Assembly: GCA_010015675.1 (NCBI GenBank)
Contig: ML976989.1
Location: 313,828 to 377,827 of the forward strand
Source: Byssothecium circinans
Taxonomy: Eukaryota > Ascomycota > Dothideomycetes > Pleosporales > Massarinaceae
Length of the DNA: 64,000 bases
Reading direction: 5' to 3'
A model generated the notes under the pieces. That model was not told where the DNA came from. It ran no database searches and worked only from the letters and a program-made list of their open reading frames with translations. Positions 19,646-29,768 of this stretch are shown piece after piece; the first letter of the stretch is position 1, and every line of letters starts with the position of its first letter. The position numbers were made by a program, and so were the translations under genes.

Positions 19646-20707
19646 ATGGCGAGCGAGAACGAACACCCACTGCATCCGACGCCGACGACAAGCTCTTCTA
19701 AAGAAGCATCATCCTCCGCCATAGCATCTCTTGAAGCTCTATCAGAGATGTTTAAATTTAGCCAGTCTTCGCTTGACTCTGAACTGGCCAAAATAGAGGA
19801 AGTAGAAGGCCTGTCAATTGATCCCAACGAACCGGAGAAATTATATCTACAAGAAACTAGCAAACATTTCTACTTACGGCTTCAAAACCTCCTACATCAT
19901 CTCCGAAGATGGGTCCACGACGCAACGGTCACCGCGGATGACGTCCAACACGACACACTCTTTGTGGACATTTCAGCAATCAAACTCACCGAAAATAAGA
20001 TCTCTCTCATATCGAAAGCCTGCAGCCATGTCATCTCGACAACGATACCAAAGCGTACAAACAAATCTGGAGGCATATACACGCTATTCTTCTTCTGTGG
20101 CTTACACGCGGAATGTGAGGAAAAGACCGGACCGGCAAATATGATGAGAAGTCTTATCGGCCAGCTGGTTATACAACGCGCGGCTCGAGGAAGAGAGCTT
20201 AATCTCCCTTCCTACCACCAAAACGAATATGTTAAGAATGGAAGTTTGCGGGCACTCTTGACCTTATTCAACTATCTGATCAGACAGTTGGGTCCAGACG
20301 ATATCGTATACTGCGTCTTGGACCGTATTTCCGCATATGGTGAAGAAGCATTTATACGGAAGGATGATGAAAAGTTCGGTATCGACGAGTCCACGTTCAA
20401 CGAAATTTACGAAGATAAGGAGGATGTAGACACCGTGTTGAGAGAGCACCAGAAAGCAAGCGAGTTCGAAACACAAAGTCAAGTGTCTACAGATGATAGT
20501 TCATCTTCCGGGGGGTGGCATCTTGACAAAATTGATCCGGGTACGAATCCCACAATTTTTGACTTATTAGCCAGCAATGCAGGCGCGAAGATCGGTCTCA
20601 GGGATGGGGGACAAGCGACAGTCAAATTGCTCTTGACGAGTGTACGTGAGTTTGATGAAAATATGGAGGTGGATGAGATTGTCCATATTCTCGAACCAGA
20701 TGATTAA
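19646..20707 (+). CDS. Degenerate NACHT/STAND-like protein, member 1
   Basis: A 353-residue single-exon protein with ATG at 19646 (MASENEHPLH). An in-frame TTG farther upstream was not used. The fold seems to be a P-loop NTPase of the fungal STAND/NACHT kind that has lost its nucleotide-binding loop: DTLFVDISAIKLTENK sits where Walker A would be and has no GxxxxGK. A Walker-B-like strand remains in DDIVYCVLDRISAYGEEAF, preceded by LFFFCGL and MMRSLIGQL. The last 90 residues are acidic and Ser-rich, followed by ATVKLLLTSVREF. It is paralogous to the gene at 23930, which keeps the blocks FCGL, MMRSLIGQL and YCV-D in the same order. In fungi STAND proteins act in non-self recognition; this one is probably non-catalytic. 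Confidence 0.65.
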   Translation: MASENEHPLHPTPTTSSSKEASSSAIASLEALSEMFKFSQSSLDSELAKIEEVEGLSIDPNEPEKLYLQETSKHFYLRLQNLLHHLRRWVHDATVTADDVQHDTLFVDISAIKLTENKISLISKACSHVISTTIPKRTNKSGGIYTLFFFCGLHAECEEKTGPANMMRSLIGQLVIQRAARGRELNLPSYHQNEYVKNGSLRALLTLFNYLIRQLGPDDIVYCVLDRISAYGEEAFIRKDDEKFGIDESTFNEIYEDKEDVDTVLREHQKASEFETQSQVSTDDSSSSGGWHLDKIDPGTNPTIFDLLASNAGAKIGLRDGGQATVKLLLTSVREFDENMEVDEIVHILEPDD

Positions 20708-21170
20708 GGTAGCTTTCAGTCTTCCACACAGGCTTATTCATTGTACGGGGGTATTTGTATGGAACGGCGTGGATTTTTTATAGATAGGTTTTGTTTCACT
20801 CCATCCTCACCTTGAGTCACTCGTTAGTAGCATAATACATCTTTACTTGTGGCCACGCCATTCTACAAACGCTTAAGTGAGGTCTCTTTAAGTTCCGATG
20901 TAAGAGCCACCAAAGATGTATCCAGTTACACGAAGATACTGTACTGACTTCAACGTATCAGAGTGGGTTTTCTTCTTAAAGGAACAATTTTGCGTAACAA
21001 GTTGCGGCATAAAATGCTTTGCAAAGCTCATCCAGGGGGATACGCGTAGTACTGAACTTAGAGTAGATGGTTTACGGTGTTGTGATTCCCCGGGGCCGCC
21101 TTTCGCGAGGCGCCGCTCAGGGTACTGTACGGCAGTATGTGTCCGAGGAATATCCCTAATGTTATCCTTA
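20708..21170. other. Intergenic, nothing recognised
   Basis: About 460 bases between the NACHT-like gene and a MITE-like element. It presumably holds the 3' UTR of the former. No gene or repeat is seen. Confidence 0.4.
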
Positions 21171-21361
21171 CCTACCATATAAACTGGTTTCTTTGGTTTA
21201 CCCCTAGCAGGGGGCGGGCCGGTTTCGAAACTTATTTATTGGAGCGTTTATATAAGCATAATTACACCGAGCCATCCAACAACAGTGCGCATACCAAAGA
21301 TAGCGAAGCATAACATAACCCCAGCTAGGGGTAAACCAGAGAAACTAGTTCATACGGTAGG
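21171..21361. mobile_element. Tc1/mariner-type MITE-like element
   Basis: A 191-bp element with imperfect terminal inverted repeats of about 43 bp, beginning CCTACCATATAAACTGG on the left and the complement of CTAGTTCATACGGTAGG on the right. It is bounded on both sides by TA (21169-21170 and 21362-21363). A TA target duplication with no coding capacity fits a mariner-type MITE. Several of the mismatches between the ends are transitions, so it is older than the hAT-type element at 11165. Confidence 0.75.
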
Positions 21362-21363
21362 TA

Positions 21364-21731
21364 GTCATGCCGACTCGTCCCTCCCGATCCTTGTGGGGTC
21401 CCGGTGTTGTAGCTACTGCCGAATATTGGCGACGCGGGGGAAGTGGAGTTGCGGAGGGGTGCGTGATGCACAAAACAACTTAACCCCTGTACCGACCTAA
21501 TTGGGCCTCGGCTTGCTCCCGAATTGCTTAGTACAATGAAGATCCTCCAAGGGGAAACCAAGCCGCGAAAACATTTCCTCCGTTCTAAACATCGTGCTCC
21601 ATGCATGTGCCGAGGGGTTGACTAAGGATTGCTGCCGAGCTGGGGATGCCGTTGATGCAGCAGCAGTTAAATATGGCGAATGTACCCAACAGCCCTGAGG
21701 AAGTCGCTACGCCTCTCACAAACCGCCCACC
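21364..21731. other. Promoter region of the esterase gene
   Basis: About 370 bases upstream of the carboxylesterase start. No clear TATA box or conserved element was recognised. Confidence 0.35.
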
Positions 21732-23590
21732 ATGAAGGTCACCGATCTTTTGCTTCTTGCTTTGCCCGTTTCTGCTCTTACTTTACAGAAAAAGGCGTCT
21801 TACGTTAGCAATGAAGCGCCAACGGTCAAGCTTCGGAACGGTACCTACCAAGGCGTTAGCTCTCCGGAGTACCAGCAAGATTTCTTTCTAGGCATACCAT
21901 TTGCACAGCCACCTGTTGGCGACTTGCGGTTTCGCAATCCCAAGCCATTGAACACATCCTGGGAAGACTCCCGCAACGCGACTCAATTTTCCCGGGCATG
22001 TGTTGGCTATGGTGTAAGTGTGGAAAAACATGGCATCAGGATAACCGCTAAGCTCTTTAGTATGCACATGTGGAGTTCGAAGTCTCTGAAGTAAGTATGA
22101 ATGGGAGGCCATACTTTTCATTACATACTGATCATGACTCCCCCAGGACTGCCTGTACCTCAACGTTATCCGGCCTTCTGGCATCAACAACAGCGACAGC
22201 GGCCTCCCAGTTGCAGTCTGGATTCACGGAGGAGCATTCTCGCAAGGAAGCGGCATTGACCGACGCCAAAACCTATCCTTTGTAGTTCAGGAGTCCGTAG
22301 CCCACGGAACACCTATGCTAGGTGTAACGATTAACTACCGCCTCGCAGCCTGGGGCTTCCTCTCGGGCTATGAAGCTTCTGAGGACAGTGGGTCAAACCA
22401 CGGGATACGCGACCAGCGACTAGCTCTGGAATGGATTCAAGAGAATATTGCCGCTTTTGGGGGTGACCCCAAGAAGGTCACTATATGGGGACAATCTGCG
22501 GGCGCTGCATCAGTTGGACTGCACATCACTGCATACGACGGCCGAGACGATGGACTGTTCCGGTCTGGTATCATGCAGAGTGGCGCGCCAGCATACTTTG
22601 GAGATCAGAGTCGCACCGAGTATTACCAGGGCTTGTACCGAAATCTGACTTCCAGTGTTGCGTGCAACGGCACTTCGGATTCGCTTGCATGTCTCAGGAA
22701 GGTCCCGTACACTGATCTGAATGCCGCTCTCAATACCACCGCGTTCCAGCGCGTCTGGTGGCCGCAGATTGATGGAGATATCATCAAGCGCCACTCTTCA
22801 CAACAGCTTGCCGAGGGCTCGTTTATCCACGTACCGATACTCATAGGAGCCACCACGGACGAAGGTACATCTTTTACGCCCCCAGGGGCCAACTCTACCG
22901 AGATCGTGGGAAGACAAATCCTTGGTATGCTGCCTCACGCCGTTACTCACGCCGTTGCTCACCTTTTAACGAACAGCTTCAGAAACTGCTCCCCGAATGA
23001 ACGCCTCTTTCCTGGAAAAGATACTCGCCGTATACCCAGACGACCCCTCACAAAATCTCCTTGCCAACCTTGGACCTACCTTCCGTCCCGGCCCTCCCGA
23101 AGGCCTTCAATACCGCCGCGCAGTAACCTATCACAGTGACGCTATGTTCATCGCCCATCGGCGCGGATCATGTCAGACATGGGCTTCTTTTAACTTGACA
23201 GCCTACTGCTTCCGCTTCAACGCTATACCTGCCTGGGCGGACCAACTCGACGGTGCTGCGCACTTCGTCGATGTCGCATTCAGCATGCTGGCTCTGTCGG
23301 GCGATGGATATGCGCCTTATAGGAAACCTCCGTTTGAAGGGAAGCCGAAGAGCTACACCGACCTTGCGAGGTTGATGAGCAATGACTTCATCAGCTTCGT
23401 GACAAATGGGCATGTGAAGTGGGAGGGAAGAGAGGCGTTTGGAGTCCCCGAGTGGCCACAGTATAGTCTGCTTGAGCCGCGGGATTTCGTATACGACGCC
23501 AATGTTACGAGCTTTGTGGAGCCGGATACGTTCCGTGAGGAGGCGATTGCGTTGATAAATTCCGCTGCGTTGGAAGTGTATGGGCGATGA
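21732..23590 (+). CDS. Secreted type-B carboxylesterase/lipase
   Basis: Serine hydrolase of the cholinesterase/type-B carboxylesterase family, 567 residues, probably secreted (N-terminus MKVTDLLLLALPVSALTLQ). Model: join(21732..22013,22061..22090,22147..22924,22977..23590), three introns with GTAAGT, GTAAGT and GTATGC donors. Exon 2 is only 30 nt. Splicing restores the family signature EDCLYLNV across the exon 2/3 border. The oxyanion region is WIHGGAFSQG, the nucleophile Ser221 lies in GQSAGAAS, the acid Glu343 in GATTDEGTSF and the base His459 in GAAHFVDVAF. Several N-x-S/T sites fit secretion. The substrate cannot be told from sequence; such enzymes hydrolyse lipid, cell-wall or xenobiotic esters. 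It sits between two related NACHT-like genes. Confidence 0.88.
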
Positions 23591-23929
23591 AGCATGCTTG
23601 CCTTGGCAGGCTTGAACAGCTGTACATAATTTAAGAGTGTCGCACATCTTTAATTTGAGTCGGTGATCCTGGTCCGTGTCTACTGTATGTGTCACGAATA
23701 TGTGCTCTCAGCCGCATGCGTGAGTCATGGCAGTGATCTGTCACACATTGACTCACCAACTATGACTCTTATCTCCATTACTTTAAATTTCGCACGCGAA
23801 GGGCGCTCTTCCTTCTACATAGAAGAACACGAAGGCCTTCAACTTTTAATCATCATTTTCCCGAATCTTGTATATTCACTCACTCATTCAAACCTCGACC
23901 GAATCTCGGATCGACCACGTTTACGAGCT

Positions 23930-24658
23930 ATGGAAAACCACGGCGAAATCACCATTAGCATCCTACTTTGCGTTCTCAATTCGGACCCATTGCTCCTGTT
24001 CAAAGATCTCGAACAGATCCCTTATGTCGGCAGCAACGAGTTCGTCGATATGCTATATAACGACGAACAACTGGAGGACTGGTGCGAAGATAATAAAAAG
24101 TCAACCTCACTCTTCGTAGACGGACTCCAGTCTGACAATGCTACTCATGCCACTTCCTTGGTTTCCTCGTTGAGTGCGAAGATCTTGAAACATGAACAGC
24201 TCCAAAAGGCTTCCGCATACGTCCTTGGCTATTTTTGCGGTCTACGTCTGGAATATAACCCTAAAGATCCAGAAGAATGGCTAAGAAAGATGATGCGGAG
24301 CTTGATTGGACAGTTACTCAAGACATGCGAGAACAAGGGCTTTGGACTCGATTTGAGCTTCCTGACGTTCAACGATTTGCCGGCGATAAGGACCTGGGAC
24401 CTCCAGTTGCTCTGCCGTACGTTCGAAATACTCTGCTTTCAACTTCCGGCAGTCAGTACCCTATACTGCGTATTCGACTATGCTTCCGCTTGCGAGAATG
24501 AATACTTCCTGAAAACTCTTCTCCAACTTGTACACCACAACGCCATGAAAGCTACCGTGAAGATGCTGTTCACAAGTCCAGGTGGCAATACTGTGCTCCG
24601 CGTAGCAGAGAGTGAACTGGGTGTAAAGATTGATAAGGAGCTCTATAGTAGGCCGTGA
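23930..24658 (+). CDS. Degenerate NACHT/STAND-like protein, member 2
   Basis: A 242-residue paralogue of the 19646 gene, starting at ATG 23930 (MENHGEITIS). It has SLFVDGLQSDNATHATS where a Walker A loop would lie (no GK[ST]), then YFCGLRLEYN, MMRSLIGQLLKTC, a Walker-B-like STLYCVFDYASACENEYF and a sensor-like KMLFTSPGG. The start could lie upstream at 23762, which would add 56 residues. It ends 170 bp before the decayed 3' end of a convergent DUF7580-type relic. This gene and that relic form one unit of a duplicated convergent pair; the other unit lies at 25546-27592. It is likely non-catalytic and part of the fungal recognition repertoire, by inference from family context. Confidence 0.65.
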   Translation: MENHGEITISILLCVLNSDPLLLFKDLEQIPYVGSNEFVDMLYNDEQLEDWCEDNKKSTSLFVDGLQSDNATHATSLVSSLSAKILKHEQLQKASAYVLGYFCGLRLEYNPKDPEEWLRKMMRSLIGQLLKTCENKGFGLDLSFLTFNDLPAIRTWDLQLLCRTFEILCFQLPAVSTLYCVFDYASACENEYFLKTLLQLVHHNAMKATVKMLFTSPGGNTVLRVAESELGVKIDKELYSRP

Positions 24659-24828
24659 AGAAGTCTATACATGTCTATTATTCCATTGTTTATTTCTGTC
24701 CGGAGAAGGGCGGGGAAAGGAGATGATTCGGGTTTTTCTCTCAGCGAAATGGTCATGTAGAAATCCATATAGTTCCACGAAGCAGAGTATTCCCAACACC
24801 TAAAAATCTCTTGATTCCCATTTGAGCA

Positions 24829-25035
24829 TCATAATACCATCGCTATCTCAGTTTCTAATCGATACACAACGTGCTTGAAGAGGCCATTTCCAATCTTTGG
24901 ATCTTCGAGCTTGACTGGAGCCGATCGCGGGATCCAATCCCACTCATGCAGACCACTACTGACGACCTCAACGGTAATGGGTTCATTTTATTGGCGATGC
25001 GGTGTACGACTAAAGTGGACCTCATAGCAACCGGC
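24829..25035 (-). pseudogene. C-terminal relic of a second DUF7580-type gene
   Basis: Minus-strand debris homologous to the C-terminus of the gene at 25876-27592. STLVVHRIANKMNPLP matches DLIVAQRVAAKMDPSP there; after one frameshift, WDWIPRSAPVKLEDPK and FKHVVYRLETEIAMV match PDWIPPPAQIKLDDVK and FKNVIFPLESEIAMM. Nothing homologous to the rest of the gene was found to its right. Confidence 0.7.
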
Positions 25036-25545
25036 ACATCAGACCCAACTTCCTGTGAGCACGTGATACAGATCGTGGGTCCGGGTACGAAGGCGCGCGA
25101 TAGAAATCTGCATACTCCGAATTGTAGTATGCAAAAACGCCTTGGAGAGCAAAGTGAAGTACAATGTAACCCTATGGGTGCACAGTTCTTGAGTTCTCGA
25201 TCAATAAAAGAGTCTGTCATTTTATTCTTTAAAGCTTTTGTCGCCATTTTTATCGGCACTGTGCTTAATAGAAAAACTGAACCTCTCGATTGAATTAGCA
25301 GACGTATCCATCGAAACTGTATTACTTGCTCAGTTATATGCGGAGTTGTTCTGCTTACCGTTAAGTAGTGTCACAGCACACATGCTCCAAATTAGGTAAA
25401 AAAATATCGCCTTTCTCTAACTAGCATTGCAAAACATGAATCGCGTTACAACTACTTGCTGTTATTAAGATGAACCTTTCCCAACACGGCTACGAGCTGT
25501 TATGGTGGTCTACGAATTTTTCTGCTCTCAATTAATTAGTTGACG

Positions 25546-25704
25546 GTGTACAACATCTTGAATCACACTTCCGTTTGCGACGAGAAGGACTTCTTGGGCG
25601 CGCTTTCAGATTCTTCGCACGCCAACGACTTTAAGGCGGTTGTGAGACTGCTTTTGATGAGTCCTGACAAAAATCGTATTTTTACTGACGCAAGGGCGGT
25701 ATGA
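25546..25704 (+). pseudogene. C-terminal relic of a third NACHT-like gene
   Basis: The frame reads VYNILNHTSVCDEKDFLGAL, then ANDFKAVVRLLLMSPDKNR and a stop. It matches the Walker-B-to-end region of the 23930 protein (LYCVFDYASACENEYFLKTL ... MKATVKMLFTSPGGN). No upstream part of the gene was recognised, so this is a truncated copy. It is followed 171 bp later by the convergent DUF7580-type gene, the same spacing as in the first unit. Confidence 0.7.
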
Positions 25705-25875
25705 GGGTGAAAGCTGACACTAGGTAGGGCAATGTTCGGTGGGCCCTAGCGTGAAATGTTACCATATGAGCACATGGGTTGTTTTATAGGTGTCACTCAA
25801 GGTGGATATATGAGCTCATTTCCTTCACGTTATCAAATACAATGTTCCTGCACTTAAAACCCATGATCGTTGAGA

Positions 25876-27592
25876 TCAAATATTCCCCATCATAGCGATC
25901 TCAGACTCCAGAGGAAATATCACGTTTTTGAAGAACTCATCCTGAACCTTTACATCATCAAGCTTGATTTGAGCTGGCGGAGGGATCCAGTCTGGAGTCA
26001 AACAAGCTTGTATAGCAAGCCTCTATGGAGAAGGGTCCATCTTGGCAGCAACTCGTTGCGCAACGATCAAGTCCACGGCTGACGCCGTTGCAGGCGAATC
26101 AGAGACTGTGACCTTTTCGCCAACTGTGCGCCAATGTTCGATGGGTCTTTCATTGAGTATCTCGATTAGAAGGACGCCCAGGTCGAAGATGAGCGGATTT
26201 CGGTGGAAAACAGCGAGAGCCCGATCATTCAGAGTGACGGGAGGCTCGAACCGTGTTGAGATAAAGGGTCGTAAGAAGTCTGGTTCTTCCTTGGCTTTAT
26301 AGAAGAAAGAAAAGTTTGATTTGGTCCAACGAGATTGTAGCCAATGCGTGTCGTGCAGGAGAATGAGCGAGTATGCGCTGATGAGAGCGAGTTCGCGCCT
26401 TTCTCTTGGACCCATCTTCGTGCACCCTAGCAGATCTATCAAGGAAGCAGGTGGCTCGGATTCCAAGACTGCATGTGGATTTGGTGTCGGCTGAAGCCTG
26501 CGTAGAAGATGGTGGCCGTTACAGTCTTCAATAAGTAAAAGCATACGCAGTCCTTTGATGCATGAGCTAAGCATTTCGCATATTTCAAGCACCTGTGCTC
26601 CTCGTCGAGTAGTTGGGCCGCTAGTAAGATTAGCTTTGGACGCTATGCCATGCATTGATAGAGCATCTTACTTGGTAGCCTTGATGCCAACTGTGCCTTC
26701 CCTCCAGACAGATGGCGAGGAGACCAGGAATTCGAACTCTGCCTCGGCGTTCTTCAATACCCTCTCCGATGCATGCATGTTGAGACAAAACCGTGCCTCG
26801 TGGCGTCCAGGACAGCAACCCCCACACCTCTCAAGCACGGTGTAGATCTTGCTGGCGAGAATGCCAAACTGCACAGTGGAAGCTTTCATCTTCCTAATGG
26901 CGGGGTACAAGGAAGACTTGAGAAATACTTTGGGTGCGATGCCTATCTGGAATCTTGCACTCTGCGAGTCTTTGACCAAGTCACGAAGTCGACCATTCCA
27001 CTTGTCAAGCTCAGCCAGACGTTCGTGGCGGCGCTTTTTTTCCTTGAAGAATTTGAATCTTTCGATTAAGTCACTCTTGGTTTTGTTGGAGTCGCGATAG
27101 TTCGCAAATTTGAGTAATCTCTCGTACATGGCGCTTTCATCCTTTTGACTGTTAGTTTGTGAAGATACTGTGCAAGCGAAGACATCTTACTGCATCCTTG
27201 CGGGTTAGCCCAACCGAGTGGTCAGAAATGAGTTGTGTTAGGAGTGTTGCGATTTGCTCCGTAGCCTGGAGATATTTGTTGTAGGCTGTTTCGGAAATGA
27301 AAAATCGCTCGAGCTGCTCTTCGATGTCGGCACAGTTGTGCCATTCAACAATATCCAAGGCTGACGGACGGGGTCCAGACGTTCCACTGAAGAAGATACG
27401 CTCGATGTTCTCGTTAATTTCAGTGACGTACCAGTAGAAATCTCGGTACACTTTGATCAGCTCTGCATCGCGCCTTTTGTTCTGTGTTACGTTCAGCACT
27501 GTTCTCGCACTTTTTGAATAGGCTTTCCCGATTTCGACGAACAGCGGCAAGGTAGCCAGAACAACGCCAGCTAGTTCGATACCACTTGCCAT
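25876..27592 (-). CDS. DUF7580-type helical-bundle/kinase-like protein, C-terminal TAG
   Basis: Three exons: complement(join(26023..26620,26672..27141,27191..27592)), with GTAAGA donors and CTAAC/CTAAT branch sites. The N-terminus MASGIELAGVVLATLPLFVEIG is typical of HeLo-like helical domains. The middle has C-C-H spacing (LERCGGCCPGRHEARFCLN) as in DUF7580 proteins. The third exon (LLGCTKMGPRERRELALISA, LLHDTHWLQSRW, NPLIFDLGVLLIEILNERPI) resembles a degenerate protein-kinase C-lobe without catalytic residues. A TAG at 26023-26025 ends the frame at about 489 residues. The frame then stays open to 25876 (RLAIQACLTPDWIPPP...), where the family's C-terminal motif continues, so the last ~48 residues are probably lost to a nonsense mutation. 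A 54-nt intron over the stop is possible but would delete conserved residues. Confidence 0.7.
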
Positions 27593-27984
27593 GCTGGCAG
27601 TAGTTATGTGTTGTTAATGGCTTCAAATCCGAGGACAAGAAAGCGAAGAAACCAATTGAGGATGGTCTTGCTGGCGTTATATCTCAGTAGTGCAATTACG
27701 ACCATTATAGCTTATCAGGCACCCTGCAAACTGCACACTGCAGTCGTTGCGCATACGGACGTACTGTAAGCTGACACGAAGCCGAGTGATGTAAGTGGCA
27801 TATGCTCGTGATATCGCTCTGTTCACCGGTGCGGGGCAAAAGCTTACAGCGAGGCTTGCTTGATGGGTATATAACTGCACCGAGGCATACAGCTTGCAGT
27901 AGGTAGTTAAGGCAACGGCGGTCCCACGTTAGTTCAAGAGCTATCGTAAAGCCAGGCAGTCCATTGAACAAGCCCACCGCGAAG
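27593..27984. promoter_or_regulatory. Divergent promoter region, DUF7580-type and zinc-finger genes
   Basis: About 390 bases between the minus-strand start at 27592 and the plus-strand start at 27985. The two genes are head to head and may share control elements. No specific motif was recognised. Confidence 0.4.
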
Positions 27985-29768
27985 ATGGAAGCAGAGGAGG
28001 AAGTGGAAGGCATCTTGACGGCGAGCCCGGTTTCACAAGCGTCTGAAGTTGCCAACCTGTTTCGGCAAGCGGCTAGCCTCGCCGGCATCTCTTCAGACCT
28101 CCGGAACAACCTAAGCGACCAACAAGCACGATTTAACACCTGGCAATCAAGCCATAAGCCTTTGAGCTTCTCGAACAGATCGGAGGTCCAAGAACGAAAC
28201 GAAGCGGTGCTGCTCAGTCTGCTCGACGGGCTGTTGAGCGAATTACGCGCTATACTGGAGCCAGAGGTCTCCAATGCCACGTCCAATGACGAGGAGTTGA
28301 CAGACGTCTTGTCCGAATCAGAAGTGTACACAGACTCGACAGATACTTCAGATGACGCGAGTGATTCGTCACACCAACAGTCGGCCGTGTATCCCATTGA
28401 CGATATCATCTCCCGCCTGTTTCGGTTTACAATGTACATGCTGCAGCCCATCGTCGTCAACGACACTTCGACTATCAGCAAAAGCTCCGAAGAACTCATC
28501 CGAAGAGAGGCTCAATTCCTCTCAGTGGATGGGGAGAATTGTTCGGCGCACTTCAGACAAAATGTTCCGGCACTGGCTAAACACAACAACCTTCTAGAAA
28601 GGCACCTCAAAGCGGCCTATCGTCGTCGATGTATGATTCTTTCTCGGTATGAGAGCCTCTCGGGACTGCATCACGAATCGAAAGATTTGGAGTCAAATCG
28701 TTTGCAGACACCATTTTCTGAGGACAAGGAGACGCACTGGTCTGAGGAGATGTTTCAAGCCTTCGCAATAGACACATCTACGTCTTGTTGCCGATTCTGC
28801 GGAAAGGATTCAGCGGAGATCGAATTTGATCCTTCAGATAGCGACATGAGGATTCACTGGCAGTAAGTGACAATTCTCTGTATTGGTCTGATAAGCACTG
28901 ATCACGCTACATTGTCCTTAGAAAACATGTCTTGAGAGACGTGGCCCCATACGTATGTTTACTCGCTCATTGTGAGGCGAAAAACGTTCTATTCGATTCT
29001 ACCCAAGCATGGCTTGACCACATGAAAGGGCATAGCTATATCTACGCATGTCAATTCCTCGGCCACGCAACGAGGGTGTTTGGAACTTGCGACGGGCTAG
29101 CCCAGCATCTGACAAGTCAACATGCCGAATGCGTACCAACCAGTATGGCTTCTTCCATCGCCGCCCTAGGCAGATACCCATCGGAAGATGTCGTGAAATG
29201 CCTGATACTCGAATGGAATCCGGAGTCATATGAAGGGGCCGACTTTATCACATGCATTTACTGCGAGAGACTTGCGTCTGAGGTATCAGCACAGTCAGGT
29301 CTGAATGTGGCGATCTCGGATGTTTACTCCCTTGACGACTACGGCTCAATCAAAGCGAACATATTGGATCATCTTATTTGGCATCAAGACGAAATAGCAC
29401 TAAAAACACTCCCAGGAGCATCTAACGCGCCATCAACTCCTGTTCTTGCCAAATCAGCGTTAGAACGAAATATGGAAAGTAGTGGTACAGGTTCAAGGAA
29501 GCGAGTCAAGCCCTCAGGGGTGAAATCTCCTCCGAAGACTGAGATTGCTTCCAGAAAAAGCACCCCCCAAAAAGCAATCTCCGCAACAAAAAAGGCAATG
29601 TCCACAGCTTCCGCTTCTGGCACTACAGGAAAATCCTCATTCGCCACAACCGTTTGGTATTGTTGCGCATGTAGCTACGGACCACTTGGTTATTATTATG
29701 ATATAGGATGTGCGAATTGTCAACGCCATAATCGATGTTTAGGATGTAGGGTTGAGTTTGTAAAATAG
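27985..29768 (+). CDS. C2H2-type zinc-finger protein with C-terminal zinc ribbon
   Basis: Two exons, join(27985..28862,28922..29768), intron 28863-28921 with GTAAGT donor and CTTAG acceptor, 574 residues. The start ATG at 27985 reads MEAEEEVEGI. The N-terminal 270 residues are acidic and Ser-rich. A finger array spans the intron: CCRFCGKDSAEIEF, MRIHWQKH, YVCLLAHCEAKN, WLDHMKGHSYIYACQF and LAQHLTSQHAEC, ending with ITCIYCERL. A Ser/Lys-rich linker leads to a Cys-rich end (YCCACSYGP, CANCQRHNRCLGC) that can bind another zinc ion. This layout is common in fungal accessory C2H2 proteins of unknown role; nucleic-acid binding is inferred. It marks the last gene of the accessory half of the window. 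Confidence 0.75.

Noticed and set aside
15266..23590. Secondary-metabolite gene cluster
   Set aside because: Apart from one esterase there is no backbone synthase, P450, oxidoreductase or cluster transporter nearby.
27705..28499. Minus-strand open frame of 264 codons
   Set aside because: It is antisense to exon 1 of the zinc-finger gene and is explained by that gene's Ser- and Glu-rich codons.
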